From contig CBDEGP010000002.1 in the NCBI GenBank assembly GCA_965237875.1, positions 1 to 64,000 on the forward strand: 64,000 nucleotides of DNA, read 5' to 3'. Source of the stretch: DAOUJI01 sp965237875. GTDB taxonomy: Bacteria > Chloroflexota > Dehalococcoidia > Lucifugimonadales > JAGWBF01. Positions within the stretch are counted from its first letter, which is position 1. The number at the start of each line of letters is the position of its first letter. A model generated the notes under the pieces. It was not told the origin of the DNA and did no database searches. It worked only from the letters and a program-made list of their open reading frames with translations. Shown in pieces: positions 26,028-33,807 of this stretch. Both the position numbers and the translations under genes were made by a program.

Positions 26028-26056
26028 TTGACAAATTCGTTAAGTCAATGTAAATA
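26028..26056 (+). promoter_or_regulatory. Promoter for surface protein gene
   Basis: Consensus TTGACA at 26028-26033, 17-bp spacer, TAAATA at 26051-26056, 43 bp before the ATG, in an AT-rich stretch unlike the rest of the window. Confidence 0.55.
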
Positions 26057-26099
26057 GTTTGCATTTGGACGTGAATTATTAAGTTAAGGGATTAGCAAG

Positions 26100-27989
26100 A
26101 TGGAGTCAAGTTCTAAAAGAATCGTTCCCGTTCTGCTTGTTGTGATAGCGGTGGCGGCGGCGGCTGGGTTAGTGATTGGCTTGTTGCAACAAACCGGTGC
26201 ACCGCAAGCATATGGCTCCACCGGATGCGACCCATTCGCCCCTTGGGATTGCCCACCGACTTATACGCCGACGCCTCAGCCCACAGCCACTTACACGCCT
26301 GTGCCGCCCACCGCCACCTCTGCGCCAACGCCACAGCCTACATCTACGCCGAGTAGCGATTGTGAAAGCCCTTTTGGTGAAGATTTTTGCCGACCGGAAG
26401 AGGTTGCAACCCCTACAGCTACGCCAAATGTCATTTGCCCAAGCCCTTTCAATAACGATTTTTGCCGACCGGAAGAGGTTGTAACCGCCACACCCATTCC
26501 CACCGACACGCCGGTTCCTCCGGCCACCGACACGCCGGTTCCTCCGGCCACCGACACGCCGGTTCCTCCGGCCACCGACACGCCGGTTCCTCCGGCCACC
26601 GACACGCCGGTTCCTCCGGCCACCGACACGCCGGTTCCTCCGGCCACCGACACGCCGGTTCCTCCGGCCACCGACACGCCGGTTCCTCCGGCCACCGACA
26701 CGCCGGTTCCTCCGGCCACCGACACGCCGGTTCCTCCGGCCACCGACACGCCGGTTCCTCCGGCCACCGACACGCCGGTTCCTCCGGCCACCGACACGCC
26801 GGTTCCTCCGGCCACCGACACGCCGGTTCCTCCGGCGACACAGCCGACCGCCACGCCTCAGCCTGTGGAATACGTACCGTTTTCGGACAATCGTGATGAA
26901 ATATCCGAAGATTGCGCCGATGCTGAGGTTGATGAAGCAAGAACTGTTATTAGCCACGATGATAACTTTTCGTCTCATGCAGCCCGGGCTGAAATCTGGT
27001 CTTCGTTTGTGTCTGTCATCCCCGGCTCTCAGGGAGGGAGCTTGGTGTCGCAAGGAGAGTGCACTTTCGTCACAATTACGAACAGATCCAGACCAGGCGC
27101 CGACAAAAGCTCTTGGGAGGGCCAAGTATATTATACCGAACTAGTATTACCGGATGCCGCATACCAACAAGGCGCGTTGGAAGGCTTGACTTGGCAAGAT
27201 TTTCTCGGCAAATTCAAAGAAGAGCCGAGACCACCGGAATCCAGTCAAATCATTACTAGGTATGCTTGTGATGCTCCGTGCGAAGGCTGGATAGAGGATA
27301 GCTCACCCCAGTCGTTTTCAAGGCGTAAGATTATGCACATGACTGTGCATGTGCATGGAAACCATACTTTCACTGTTGGAGATTGGACGGTAACGACGCC
27401 CGTCGATGTATCATTGCGATTCCCTCCGTGGACGTACCAATTTTCGAACCTGTTCACCCCTGAGGAGCATAGGGATTATGAGATCACAGGAATCATAAAC
27501 GAGTTGTGGGCAAGGGGTACTATCAATCGCTACCTACGGGGGTGGATCACGACAAACTACCCTGGTGGATATGCCAGTCAGACAGCCGCCATCACGGGGA
27601 CGCCCACACCCGTACCCACGGCTCCACTCGCGCCGTTGACGCCGACGCCTGCTCCCACTCCCACGCCTGCAACGTCAGCTAGCGTCTGGGTGACAGTCAG
27701 CCCGCGGGAGGTTCCGATTACACCTTCATACAGTGTGATCGAATCTACTATAGACGTTGGATGGGTAGGCGACGCCCAGTGCGGCAGGTACATGCTAGGG
27801 GTGTACAATAGTGAGGGCACCTATGTGTATTTGTTTATGGGGTTCCATGATCACCCAACAACAACGTTGAGTAGAGATCTCGGGTGGAGTCCAGAATATC
27901 TTCGGGAGAACGGCTGGACAGTCCGGGTAACCTGCGCACCTACCAGCGGCGGAAACTGGACGGAAATAGGCAGCGCTGCCTTGCAGTGA
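26100..27989 (+). CDS. Secreted/anchored Thr-Pro repeat surface protein
   Basis: 629 aa. A signal anchor at about 8-30 (VPVLLVVIAVAAAAGLVIGL) is followed by a Pro/Thr-rich stalk with two Cys-bearing repeats (SPFGEDFCRPEEV and SPFNNDFCRPEEV). Then come 14 perfect DTPVPPAT octapeptides (about 135-246). A Cys-containing globular domain of about 230 residues follows; it has WEGQVYYTELVLPDAAYQQG and MTVHVHGNHTFTVGDWTVTT and looks like a DUF922-type fold, though I cannot confirm that. A second Pro-rich linker and a beta-rich C-terminal domain finish the protein. Likely an extracellular stalked protein of unknown function. Lower GC than its neighbours suggests transfer. Confidence 0.8.
   Translation: MESSSKRIVPVLLVVIAVAAAAGLVIGLLQQTGAPQAYGSTGCDPFAPWDCPPTYTPTPQPTATYTPVPPTATSAPTPQPTSTPSSDCESPFGEDFCRPEEVATPTATPNVICPSPFNNDFCRPEEVVTATPIPTDTPVPPATDTPVPPATDTPVPPATDTPVPPATDTPVPPATDTPVPPATDTPVPPATDTPVPPATDTPVPPATDTPVPPATDTPVPPATDTPVPPATDTPVPPATDTPVPPATQPTATPQPVEYVPFSDNRDEISEDCADAEVDEARTVISHDDNFSSHAARAEIWSSFVSVIPGSQGGSLVSQGECTFVTITNRSRPGADKSSWEGQVYYTELVLPDAAYQQGALEGLTWQDFLGKFKEEPRPPESSQIITRYACDAPCEGWIEDSSPQSFSRRKIMHMTVHVHGNHTFTVGDWTVTTPVDVSLRFPPWTYQFSNLFTPEEHRDYEITGIINELWARGTINRYLRGWITTNYPGGYASQTAAITGTPTPVPTAPLAPLTPTPAPTPTPATSASVWVTVSPREVPITPSYSVIESTIDVGWVGDAQCGRYMLGVYNSEGTYVYLFMGFHDHPTTTLSRDLGWSPEYLRENGWTVRVTCAPTSGGNWTEIGSAALQ
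26501..26836 (+). repeat. Fourteen perfect 24-bp tandem repeats
   Basis: Unit CACCGACACGCCGGTTCCTC plus CGGC, 24 bp, starting at 26501 and repeating without mismatch to 26836. It encodes the octapeptide stalk. No variable spacers, so not CRISPR. Perfect identity indicates recent expansion by slippage or recombination. Confidence 0.95.
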
Positions 27990-28248
27990 GGCTCGCCCCC
28001 AAACGAACCGGCGCAGGAGACTGACGGTTTCCGATCGGACGACATCTTGATGAAGGCTCCTAACGCTGTCAGCTTTGGTGCGTCGGGTAGGTTGCTCAGA
28101 ATGCCAACTGGGCCTGGGATGACATGCATCTCTTCGACTGGGTGGTCCGAGTGAAGTGTCACCCTTCCAACGGATGGATTTCGCGTGTGGTGGGAGAGGC
28201 GCCCTGCTGTCTGGATTGCCCAGCACTCCGTAGAATCCCATAGAAGGA

Positions 28249-28848
28249 GACCTTGTCAACGGGTGCCCGATCACCGCCGAGGGCTCAGCCTTCAACATCC
28301 AACCGAACACGGCGCCCGACGCGGTCAGCGAAGCCGAGTACCCAGCGCTGTGGGAAGCCACCACCCAGGGAACCGGGCGCAGCGGCAGAGGCGGCTAACT
28401 GCGCGGATACATCGAAAGCACCAGAGCGGTTGACCCCAATACCCTGGAGATCAAGCTCAACTTCCCATCGGCAGCCTTCCTTTTGTTCTTTTCGTGCAAC
28501 GAAATTGTAGTCCTGCCCAGACACCAACTGCCCGCTGGGGTCATACCCAGCTTTAAGGACCCCGATTTGCTGATAGGCTCCGGGCCCGTCCTTATGAAAG
28601 ATGTTAAGCGGGAAGTGCCCACCGAGCATGAGAGGAACCCCAACTACTTCAAAGAGGGCAAGCCCTACGTAGACGGACTGATACACTTCCGGCATTACGG
28701 ACGGAGCCAAGATCATCGGCGCATACAAGACCAGCCTCGGTCCTAATGGCCGACAGCATCCGGAACGGACCCAATATGGCCCAGGCCACTGACCGGGGCG
28801 AGGAAATCAAAGACAACGCTGCCGTACTCTGGGCGTCGATAACCTAAC
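28249..28848 (+). pseudogene. Remnant of extracellular solute-binding protein family 5 (peptide ABC transporter)
   Basis: One frame reads DLVNGCPITAEGSAFNI, hits an in-frame TAA at 28396, then continues RAVDPNTLEIKLNFPSAAFL, LLIGSGPVLMKDVKREVPTE and ERNPNYFKEGKPYVDGLIHF, the typical middle of SBP_bac_5 proteins. After about 28690 the homology moves to another frame (ITDGAKIIGAYKTS). N- and C-terminal parts are absent. 27990-28248 and 28849-28970 contain nothing I can identify. Confidence 0.75.
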
Positions 28849-28970
28849 CCGTTGTAGAAAAAAGGCCGGATTCCTGTCAAGCACGCAGCACGAACCGGGC
28901 CTGTACAGACGCTTGTAACTCTTGAGCGCCGCCAAGTATACTGGACGCCTATTGATACTCCATTCCTGCT

Positions 28971-30098
28971 TTGATCGCCATACTCGGGAGACCTCCTCGC
29001 TTGCTTCTTGACCGACGATTTCTGTTTGGCGCAGGCGTGACCGTTGGCCTGCTCTTCCTGTTTCTATGGAACATAGACTTCAGCGACACCTGGAGCCAGT
29101 TGCGTCATGCCAACTACGCCTACTTTCTGCCCGCCGTCGCTCTCTATTTTGTAGCCCTTGGTTTCCGCGCCCTCAGATGGCGGTTGCTGCTCCTACACAT
29201 AAAGCCCATCCCGGTGCGCAACCTCTATCCCGTAACGGTCATCGGCTATTTCTCCAACAACGTGCTGCCCATCCGCCTGGGCGAGATAGTGCGCTCCCAG
29301 GCGCTCTGGCAGAAAGAAGGTGTGAGCAGGGCGTCGGGACTGGCCACCATAGGCGTGGAGCGGGTCATGGACGGTCTGACCCTCATCTTCTTAGTGGCGG
29401 TCATCTGGCCGTTTTTACCCTGGACCGAAGCCCTGAAGACCGACGACGGCGGCATTAAGCTCCTCTGGTTGATCGGGAGCGGGCTTGTTGCGGCGCTTTT
29501 CGCTGCGGGCTTCTTGGTCTTGTTCCTCTTGGCGGCCCGCCCTGAACTGGGACGCCGGATGGCCGTCGTTGTGACGCGGCCGCTGCCCGAACGCTTCAGG
29601 AACACAGGGACCAATCTGATCATGGCGCTCATCGAGGGTCTGGGGGCCCTCAAGAGTCCTCGACGCCTTGCGGTAATTGCGCTTGTGTCTCTGCCTGTGT
29701 GGTTAACCGAGGCGGCCATGTACTACATCATCGCTCTCTCCTTCGACTTGGACCAGTCGTTCGGCGTAATCCTGTTGGTGACCGCCACCGCCAACTTGGC
29801 CACTGCGGTCCCGTCAAGCGTGGGGGGCATAGGTCCCTTCGAGGTTGTAGCCAAGAGCACGCTGGTGGCCTTCGGCGTCGGCGCAGAGCCGGCGGCCGCG
29901 TATTCGTTCTTCGTTCATATAGTGGCCCTCTGGCTCCCCGTGAACCTTGCGGGCCTGCTGTTCATGTGGAAGGAGAACATCGGCTTTAGCAATCTGTCCC
30001 GCATCAGGACCATAGAGGCGCCGGTTGAACCCGGCAGCCTCTCCGCGTTGCACCAGGACCCGGAAAAGCAGGGTGGAGAGCTTGGAGGCGGCCGTTGA
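28971..30098 (+). CDS. UPF0104/AglD-like membrane protein (lysylphosphatidylglycerol synthase TM domain)
   Basis: 375 aa, about eight hydrophobic helices. Signature pieces: FRALRWRLLLLHIKPIPVRN, IGYFSNNVLPIRLGEIVRSQ and AVPSSVGGIGPFEVVAKSTL, typical of the UPF0104 flippase-like family. These proteins are usually found with polyprenyl-linked or glycolipid pathways. Start is a TTG at 28971, uncertain. The stop overlaps the next gene's start as TTGA, so the two are co-translated. Confidence 0.85.
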   Translation: MIAILGRPPRLLLDRRFLFGAGVTVGLLFLFLWNIDFSDTWSQLRHANYAYFLPAVALYFVALGFRALRWRLLLLHIKPIPVRNLYPVTVIGYFSNNVLPIRLGEIVRSQALWQKEGVSRASGLATIGVERVMDGLTLIFLVAVIWPFLPWTEALKTDDGGIKLLWLIGSGLVAALFAAGFLVLFLLAARPELGRRMAVVVTRPLPERFRNTGTNLIMALIEGLGALKSPRRLAVIALVSLPVWLTEAAMYYIIALSFDLDQSFGVILLVTATANLATAVPSSVGGIGPFEVVAKSTLVAFGVGAEPAAAYSFFVHIVALWLPVNLAGLLFMWKENIGFSNLSRIRTIEAPVEPGSLSALHQDPEKQGGELGGGR

Positions 30099-31420
30099 AG
30101 GTGGGGGTCATAGGAGGTGGAGCGGCCGGTCTTGCGGCGGCCCACACTCTGGTGAAGCGCGGGCACCAGGCCCAGGTGTTTGAGGCCGCGCCTTTTCTGG
30201 GAGGCCAGGCGTCCACATTCGAGATAGGCGGCGGCAGATTGGAGAAGGGGTATCATCACCTTTTCCTCAGCGACACTCACATGGTGGACCTGATACATGA
30301 ATTGGGCCTCGGCCACAAGCTGGCCTGGATAGAGTCCAAGGTTGGTTTCTACTACGGCGGACGCATCTGGAAATTCGCGTCTCCGCTGGACCTTCTCCGC
30401 TTCAAGCCGCTGAACCTCTACGACCGGCTGAGGCTTGGGCTGGTTACGCTATACCTGCAGAGAAAGAAGAACGGACTGGACTACGAAGGGGTGACGGCGG
30501 CTGAGTGGCTAAGGAATCGAGTAGGCCCCAAGGCTTACGAGGTTGTCTGGGAACCCATGCTGCGGGGCAAGTTCGGCCAACGCTACGACCAGATCAGCAT
30601 GACGTGGCTTTGGGGGAAGATATATCTAAGGGTGGCCTCAAGGGGCAAACCGTGGGAAAAGGAGAAGCTGGGATACCCCATGGGCAGCTTTGGGGAGGTG
30701 TTCGACTGCCTGGGCGACCGAATCCGGGAGCTGGGCGGAGAGGTGCACACGTCCCGCGGCGTCAAAGCCATCGACTTCAGGGATGACCGGGCAGCCGGTC
30801 TGACCGTAGACACGCCTGGCAGCGGCGCTGAATCCCGGGACTATGACGCCATAATCGCCACCACTCCGTCCTACGTATTCACCAGGTTGGCGCCCACACT
30901 GCCTGATTCTTATGCGTCAAAGCTTACGAACGTCACCTACTTGTCAGCGGTGTTGATGATACTGGAGCTGGACCGTCCTCTGTCCCATATCTATTGGCTC
31001 AACGTCGCCGACCGCTCCGTCCCCTTCGTGGGGGTGATAGAGCACACGAACCTGGTGTCCCCTTCTCTCTATGGAGGCAAACACCTGGTGTACCTGACCA
31101 ACTATCCAAGCGTTGACAGTCCGCTGTATCAGAAGACTGGCGACGAGCTTCTTGAGGACTTCCTTCCACATCTCGAGAAGATTAACCCGGACTTCGAGCG
31201 GTCCTGGGTGCAGGGCTACCGTCACTTCCGAGTGGACGCGGCCCAACCGATAATAGGCGTCAACTACCGGGATCGGATTCCCGACGTCCGGACGCCGATA
31301 AAAGGTCTTTACCTGGCCAACACAACCCAAATATACCCTGAAGACAGGGGAACCAATTACAGCGTCAAGCTGGGTCAAGAGACTGCCGACTTGGTTCTCA
31401 AGGACTTTGACCAGGCATAG
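30095..31420 (+). CDS. FAD-dependent amine oxidase/desaturase-like protein
   Basis: 441 aa. N-terminal dinucleotide motif VGVIGGGAAGLAAAHTLVKR with the following FEAAPFLGGQASTFEIGGGR, then GYHHLFLSDTHMVDLIHELG as in protoporphyrinogen-oxidase/phytoene-desaturase relatives. C-terminal FAD contact region GLYLANTTQIYPEDRGTNYS. It probably acts on a lipid or isoprenoid, given coupling to a flippase-like membrane protein. Exact substrate unknown. Confidence 0.85.
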   Translation: MKVGVIGGGAAGLAAAHTLVKRGHQAQVFEAAPFLGGQASTFEIGGGRLEKGYHHLFLSDTHMVDLIHELGLGHKLAWIESKVGFYYGGRIWKFASPLDLLRFKPLNLYDRLRLGLVTLYLQRKKNGLDYEGVTAAEWLRNRVGPKAYEVVWEPMLRGKFGQRYDQISMTWLWGKIYLRVASRGKPWEKEKLGYPMGSFGEVFDCLGDRIRELGGEVHTSRGVKAIDFRDDRAAGLTVDTPGSGAESRDYDAIIATTPSYVFTRLAPTLPDSYASKLTNVTYLSAVLMILELDRPLSHIYWLNVADRSVPFVGVIEHTNLVSPSLYGGKHLVYLTNYPSVDSPLYQKTGDELLEDFLPHLEKINPDFERSWVQGYRHFRVDAAQPIIGVNYRDRIPDVRTPIKGLYLANTTQIYPEDRGTNYSVKLGQETADLVLKDFDQA

Positions 31421-31475
31421 AGTAGCCGCGTCCTGAGTCAGCCGCAGATTCACCGCCCCTTGGCCCTTGGCTGGA

Positions 31476-31504
31476 TTGAAGCCCCGCATCGGTTGTGATA
31501 CTAT
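31476..31504 (+). promoter_or_regulatory. Promoter of the FdsGBA-like operon
   Basis: TTGAAG at 31476-31481, spacer 17, TACTAT at 31499-31504, about 80 bp before the GTG start of the first gene. Confidence 0.45.
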
Positions 31505-31585
31505 TTCGTCGGTCTGTTGCAAGTTAAATGATTGGCTAGCACAACTCCAACCAGCTTAGGTAATAGGTAAACGGAGCCGCAACGG

Positions 31586-32080
31586 GTGACCTCAGACAGC
31601 AAGGATCTCAAAGACCGGATTACGAGGGCGCTCACCAACCAGGAGCAGAAAACCGTCACCATCTTATCCTCCCTGCTTGCGGTGCAGGATGACGTGAGAT
31701 ACGTGCCCAACGAAGCCATAGACGCCATAGCGGAACTCACCGGTTCGACAGTCAATGACGTTTGGGGAGTGGCTTCCTTCTACACCAACCTCCGCTTCAC
31801 GCCGCCCGGCGACAGCATTCTCGAGTTGTGCTGGGGGCCGTCTTGCCACGTACAGGGCGCCATGAAAGTCATCAAAGAGGCGCTCAATCGTTTAGGTTTA
31901 GAGTCGGAAGGCGACACTTCCGACGGTAAGATCACGGTGCAACTGAACACCTGCCTGGGCGCCTGTTCCCAGGGTCCCGCCGGAAGCATCGATCATCATC
32001 TGGTCGGACGCCTGACGCCCTCGCGAGTCGTCGAGATATTGGACGGGCGCTTGGCGCCGGACTCGTCCGGGGCGCATTAA
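31586..32080 (+). CDS. NuoE/FdsG-like [2Fe-2S] subunit
   Basis: 164 aa thioredoxin-like ferredoxin of the 24-kDa complex I type. Helical N-terminus with VPNEAIDAIAELTGSTVNDV, then the four cluster ligands C82-x4-C87 (LCWGPSCHVQG) and C123-x3-C127 (NTCLGACSQGP). GTG start. It is the first gene of a four-gene operon (6 and 11 bp gaps next). In NAD-dependent formate dehydrogenases and bifurcating hydrogenases this subunit partners the FMN subunit encoded downstream. Confidence 0.93.
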   Translation: MTSDSKDLKDRITRALTNQEQKTVTILSSLLAVQDDVRYVPNEAIDAIAELTGSTVNDVWGVASFYTNLRFTPPGDSILELCWGPSCHVQGAMKVIKEALNRLGLESEGDTSDGKITVQLNTCLGACSQGPAGSIDHHLVGRLTPSRVVEILDGRLAPDSSGAH

Positions 32081-32086
32081 AGACGC

Positions 32087-33796
32087 ATGCCCTCTTTCAG
32101 CGAAATCCAGGCGGAATCCCAGCGTCGTTGGGACTCATTGTCCGCCGGGGACGTACCCTGGATCAGGGTCGGCTCCAGTCTGTGCGGAAAGGCGGCGGGC
32201 AGCGACGAGGTCGTTGAAGCCGTCCGCTCCGAGCTCGAAACCCATCAGGTCCAGGCCAACGTCAGCGAAGTGGGTTGCATCGGTCTATGCTATGCGGAAC
32301 CCTTGATGGACATCATGCTTCCCGGCGGCCCCAGGGTCTTCTACGGCAAAATGGACTCGACGAAAGTCCCCGCCGTCATATATTCCCACCTCGTCCGCAA
32401 GGAGCCCGTGGCGGAGCTGGCGTTGGGATACCTGGGTGACGTCGAGCTCCCGGGAGCCGACAACCTCTGGGAACTTCCCATGATGAAGGGGCAGATGAGA
32501 GTCGCTCTGAGGAACGCTGGGACCATAGATCCGGGAGACATACATCACTACATCTCCAACGGCGGCTACGGCGCTTTGCACAAAGCTCTCACCCAGATGA
32601 CTCCTGAGGAGACGCTGGAAGAAGTGGACAAGTCGGGTCTCCGCGGAAGAGGCGGGGCCGCGTTTCCCACGGCGACCAAGTGGAGCTTCCTGGCCAGGAC
32701 CGCCGGAGCGGTGAAGTACATTCTCTGCAACTGCGAGGAGGGAGACCCCGGAGCGTTCAACGACAAGGGAATCCTGGAATGCGACCCGCACACGCTGCTG
32801 GAAGGAATGCTCATCGCCGGATACGCCACCGGCGCAACCCAGGGGTACGTCTTCATCCGGCACGGCCATGACGGGCCCATAGACCGGACCTGGAAAGCCG
32901 TGCGCCAGGCCAGAGAGTCAGGCTTTCTGGGAGAGAACATATTGGACTCCGGCTTTTCGTTTGACATAGACGTGTCCCTGACAGGGGACTCCTACGTCGC
33001 CGGGGAGGAGACCGCCCTGATGGAGTCCATCGAGGGAAGCCGGGCCATGCCCAGGTACAGGCCCCCGTTCCCCGCCCAGGTGGGGCTCTTCGGCAAACCC
33101 ACCAACATCAACAACGTCAAGACCCTCGCTTACGTCCCGGAAATCATTCGTCGGGGCGGGGAATGGTTCGCCGGAATCGGTCAGAACCGCAGCAAGGGCA
33201 CGGCCCTGCTCTGTCTCTCAGGCAACATAGAATACCCCGGACTTATGGAAGTCCCCCTTGGAATAACCCTGGACAGCGTGATCAACGATATGGCGGGCGG
33301 CGTCCCCAACGGTAAGAAGCTCAAGCTGCTGCAAACTGGCGGCCCCCTGGGAGGAGTCCTGGGCAGTGACAGTCTGGACATTCCCCTGGACTTTGAAGCC
33401 ATGGCGCAGGCCGGCGCCATCCTGGGGTCCGGGGGAATCATCGTGGCCGACGAAGACACGTGCGCCGTAGACCTCACCCGCTCCCTCATAGCCTTCTGCC
33501 AATACGAGTCCTGCGGCAAGTGCTTCCCTTGCCGTATGGGGATGTCCCACTTGCTGGAAGTGCTTGAGCGAATCTGCCGATTCGAGAGCGGCCCCGAGGA
33601 GTTGGACCTTATGCAGAGGGTTGGCCGGCAAATGCAGGCCGGGTCCCTGTGCGGGCATGGTCAATTGGGGTTCAACCCTGTTTCCTCGGCCCTCAAGCAT
33701 TTCAAAGATGAGTTCGAGGCCCACATGATTGAGAAGCGCTGCCCGGCGGGCGTGTGTCCCGGCGACAATTTCTCACCTGCGCGCACGAGACGATAG
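32087..33796 (+). CDS. NuoF/FdsB-like FMN- and NADH-binding subunit
   Basis: 569 aa. The N-terminal thioredoxin-like [2Fe-2S] domain has SSLCGKAAGSDEVVEAVRSE and GCIGLCYAEP. The FMN/NADH domain has GLRGRGGAAFPTATKWSFLA and CNCEEGDPGAFNDKGILECD. The C-terminal [4Fe-4S] site is C476-x2-C479-x2-C482 plus C522 (ESCGKCFPCRMG and SLCGHG). The fused N-terminal domain is typical of FdsB/HydB/HoxF rather than respiratory NuoF. It passes electrons between NAD(H) and the Fe-S chain of the next subunit. Confidence 0.93.
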   Translation: MPSFSEIQAESQRRWDSLSAGDVPWIRVGSSLCGKAAGSDEVVEAVRSELETHQVQANVSEVGCIGLCYAEPLMDIMLPGGPRVFYGKMDSTKVPAVIYSHLVRKEPVAELALGYLGDVELPGADNLWELPMMKGQMRVALRNAGTIDPGDIHHYISNGGYGALHKALTQMTPEETLEEVDKSGLRGRGGAAFPTATKWSFLARTAGAVKYILCNCEEGDPGAFNDKGILECDPHTLLEGMLIAGYATGATQGYVFIRHGHDGPIDRTWKAVRQARESGFLGENILDSGFSFDIDVSLTGDSYVAGEETALMESIEGSRAMPRYRPPFPAQVGLFGKPTNINNVKTLAYVPEIIRRGGEWFAGIGQNRSKGTALLCLSGNIEYPGLMEVPLGITLDSVINDMAGGVPNGKKLKLLQTGGPLGGVLGSDSLDIPLDFEAMAQAGAILGSGGIIVADEDTCAVDLTRSLIAFCQYESCGKCFPCRMGMSHLLEVLERICRFESGPEELDLMQRVGRQMQAGSLCGHGQLGFNPVSSALKHFKDEFEAHMIEKRCPAGVCPGDNFSPARTRR

Positions 33797-33807
33797 AGGT
33801 GCAGTGA

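Noticed and set aside
26501..26836. CRISPR-like regular repeats
   Set aside because: Repeats abut without spacers and lie inside a coding frame as an octapeptide stalk.
27795..28364. 189-codon open frame on the minus strand between the surface protein and the SBP remnant
   Set aside because: It overlaps the end of the surface gene and the SBP pseudogene, and its translation has no recognisable domain.
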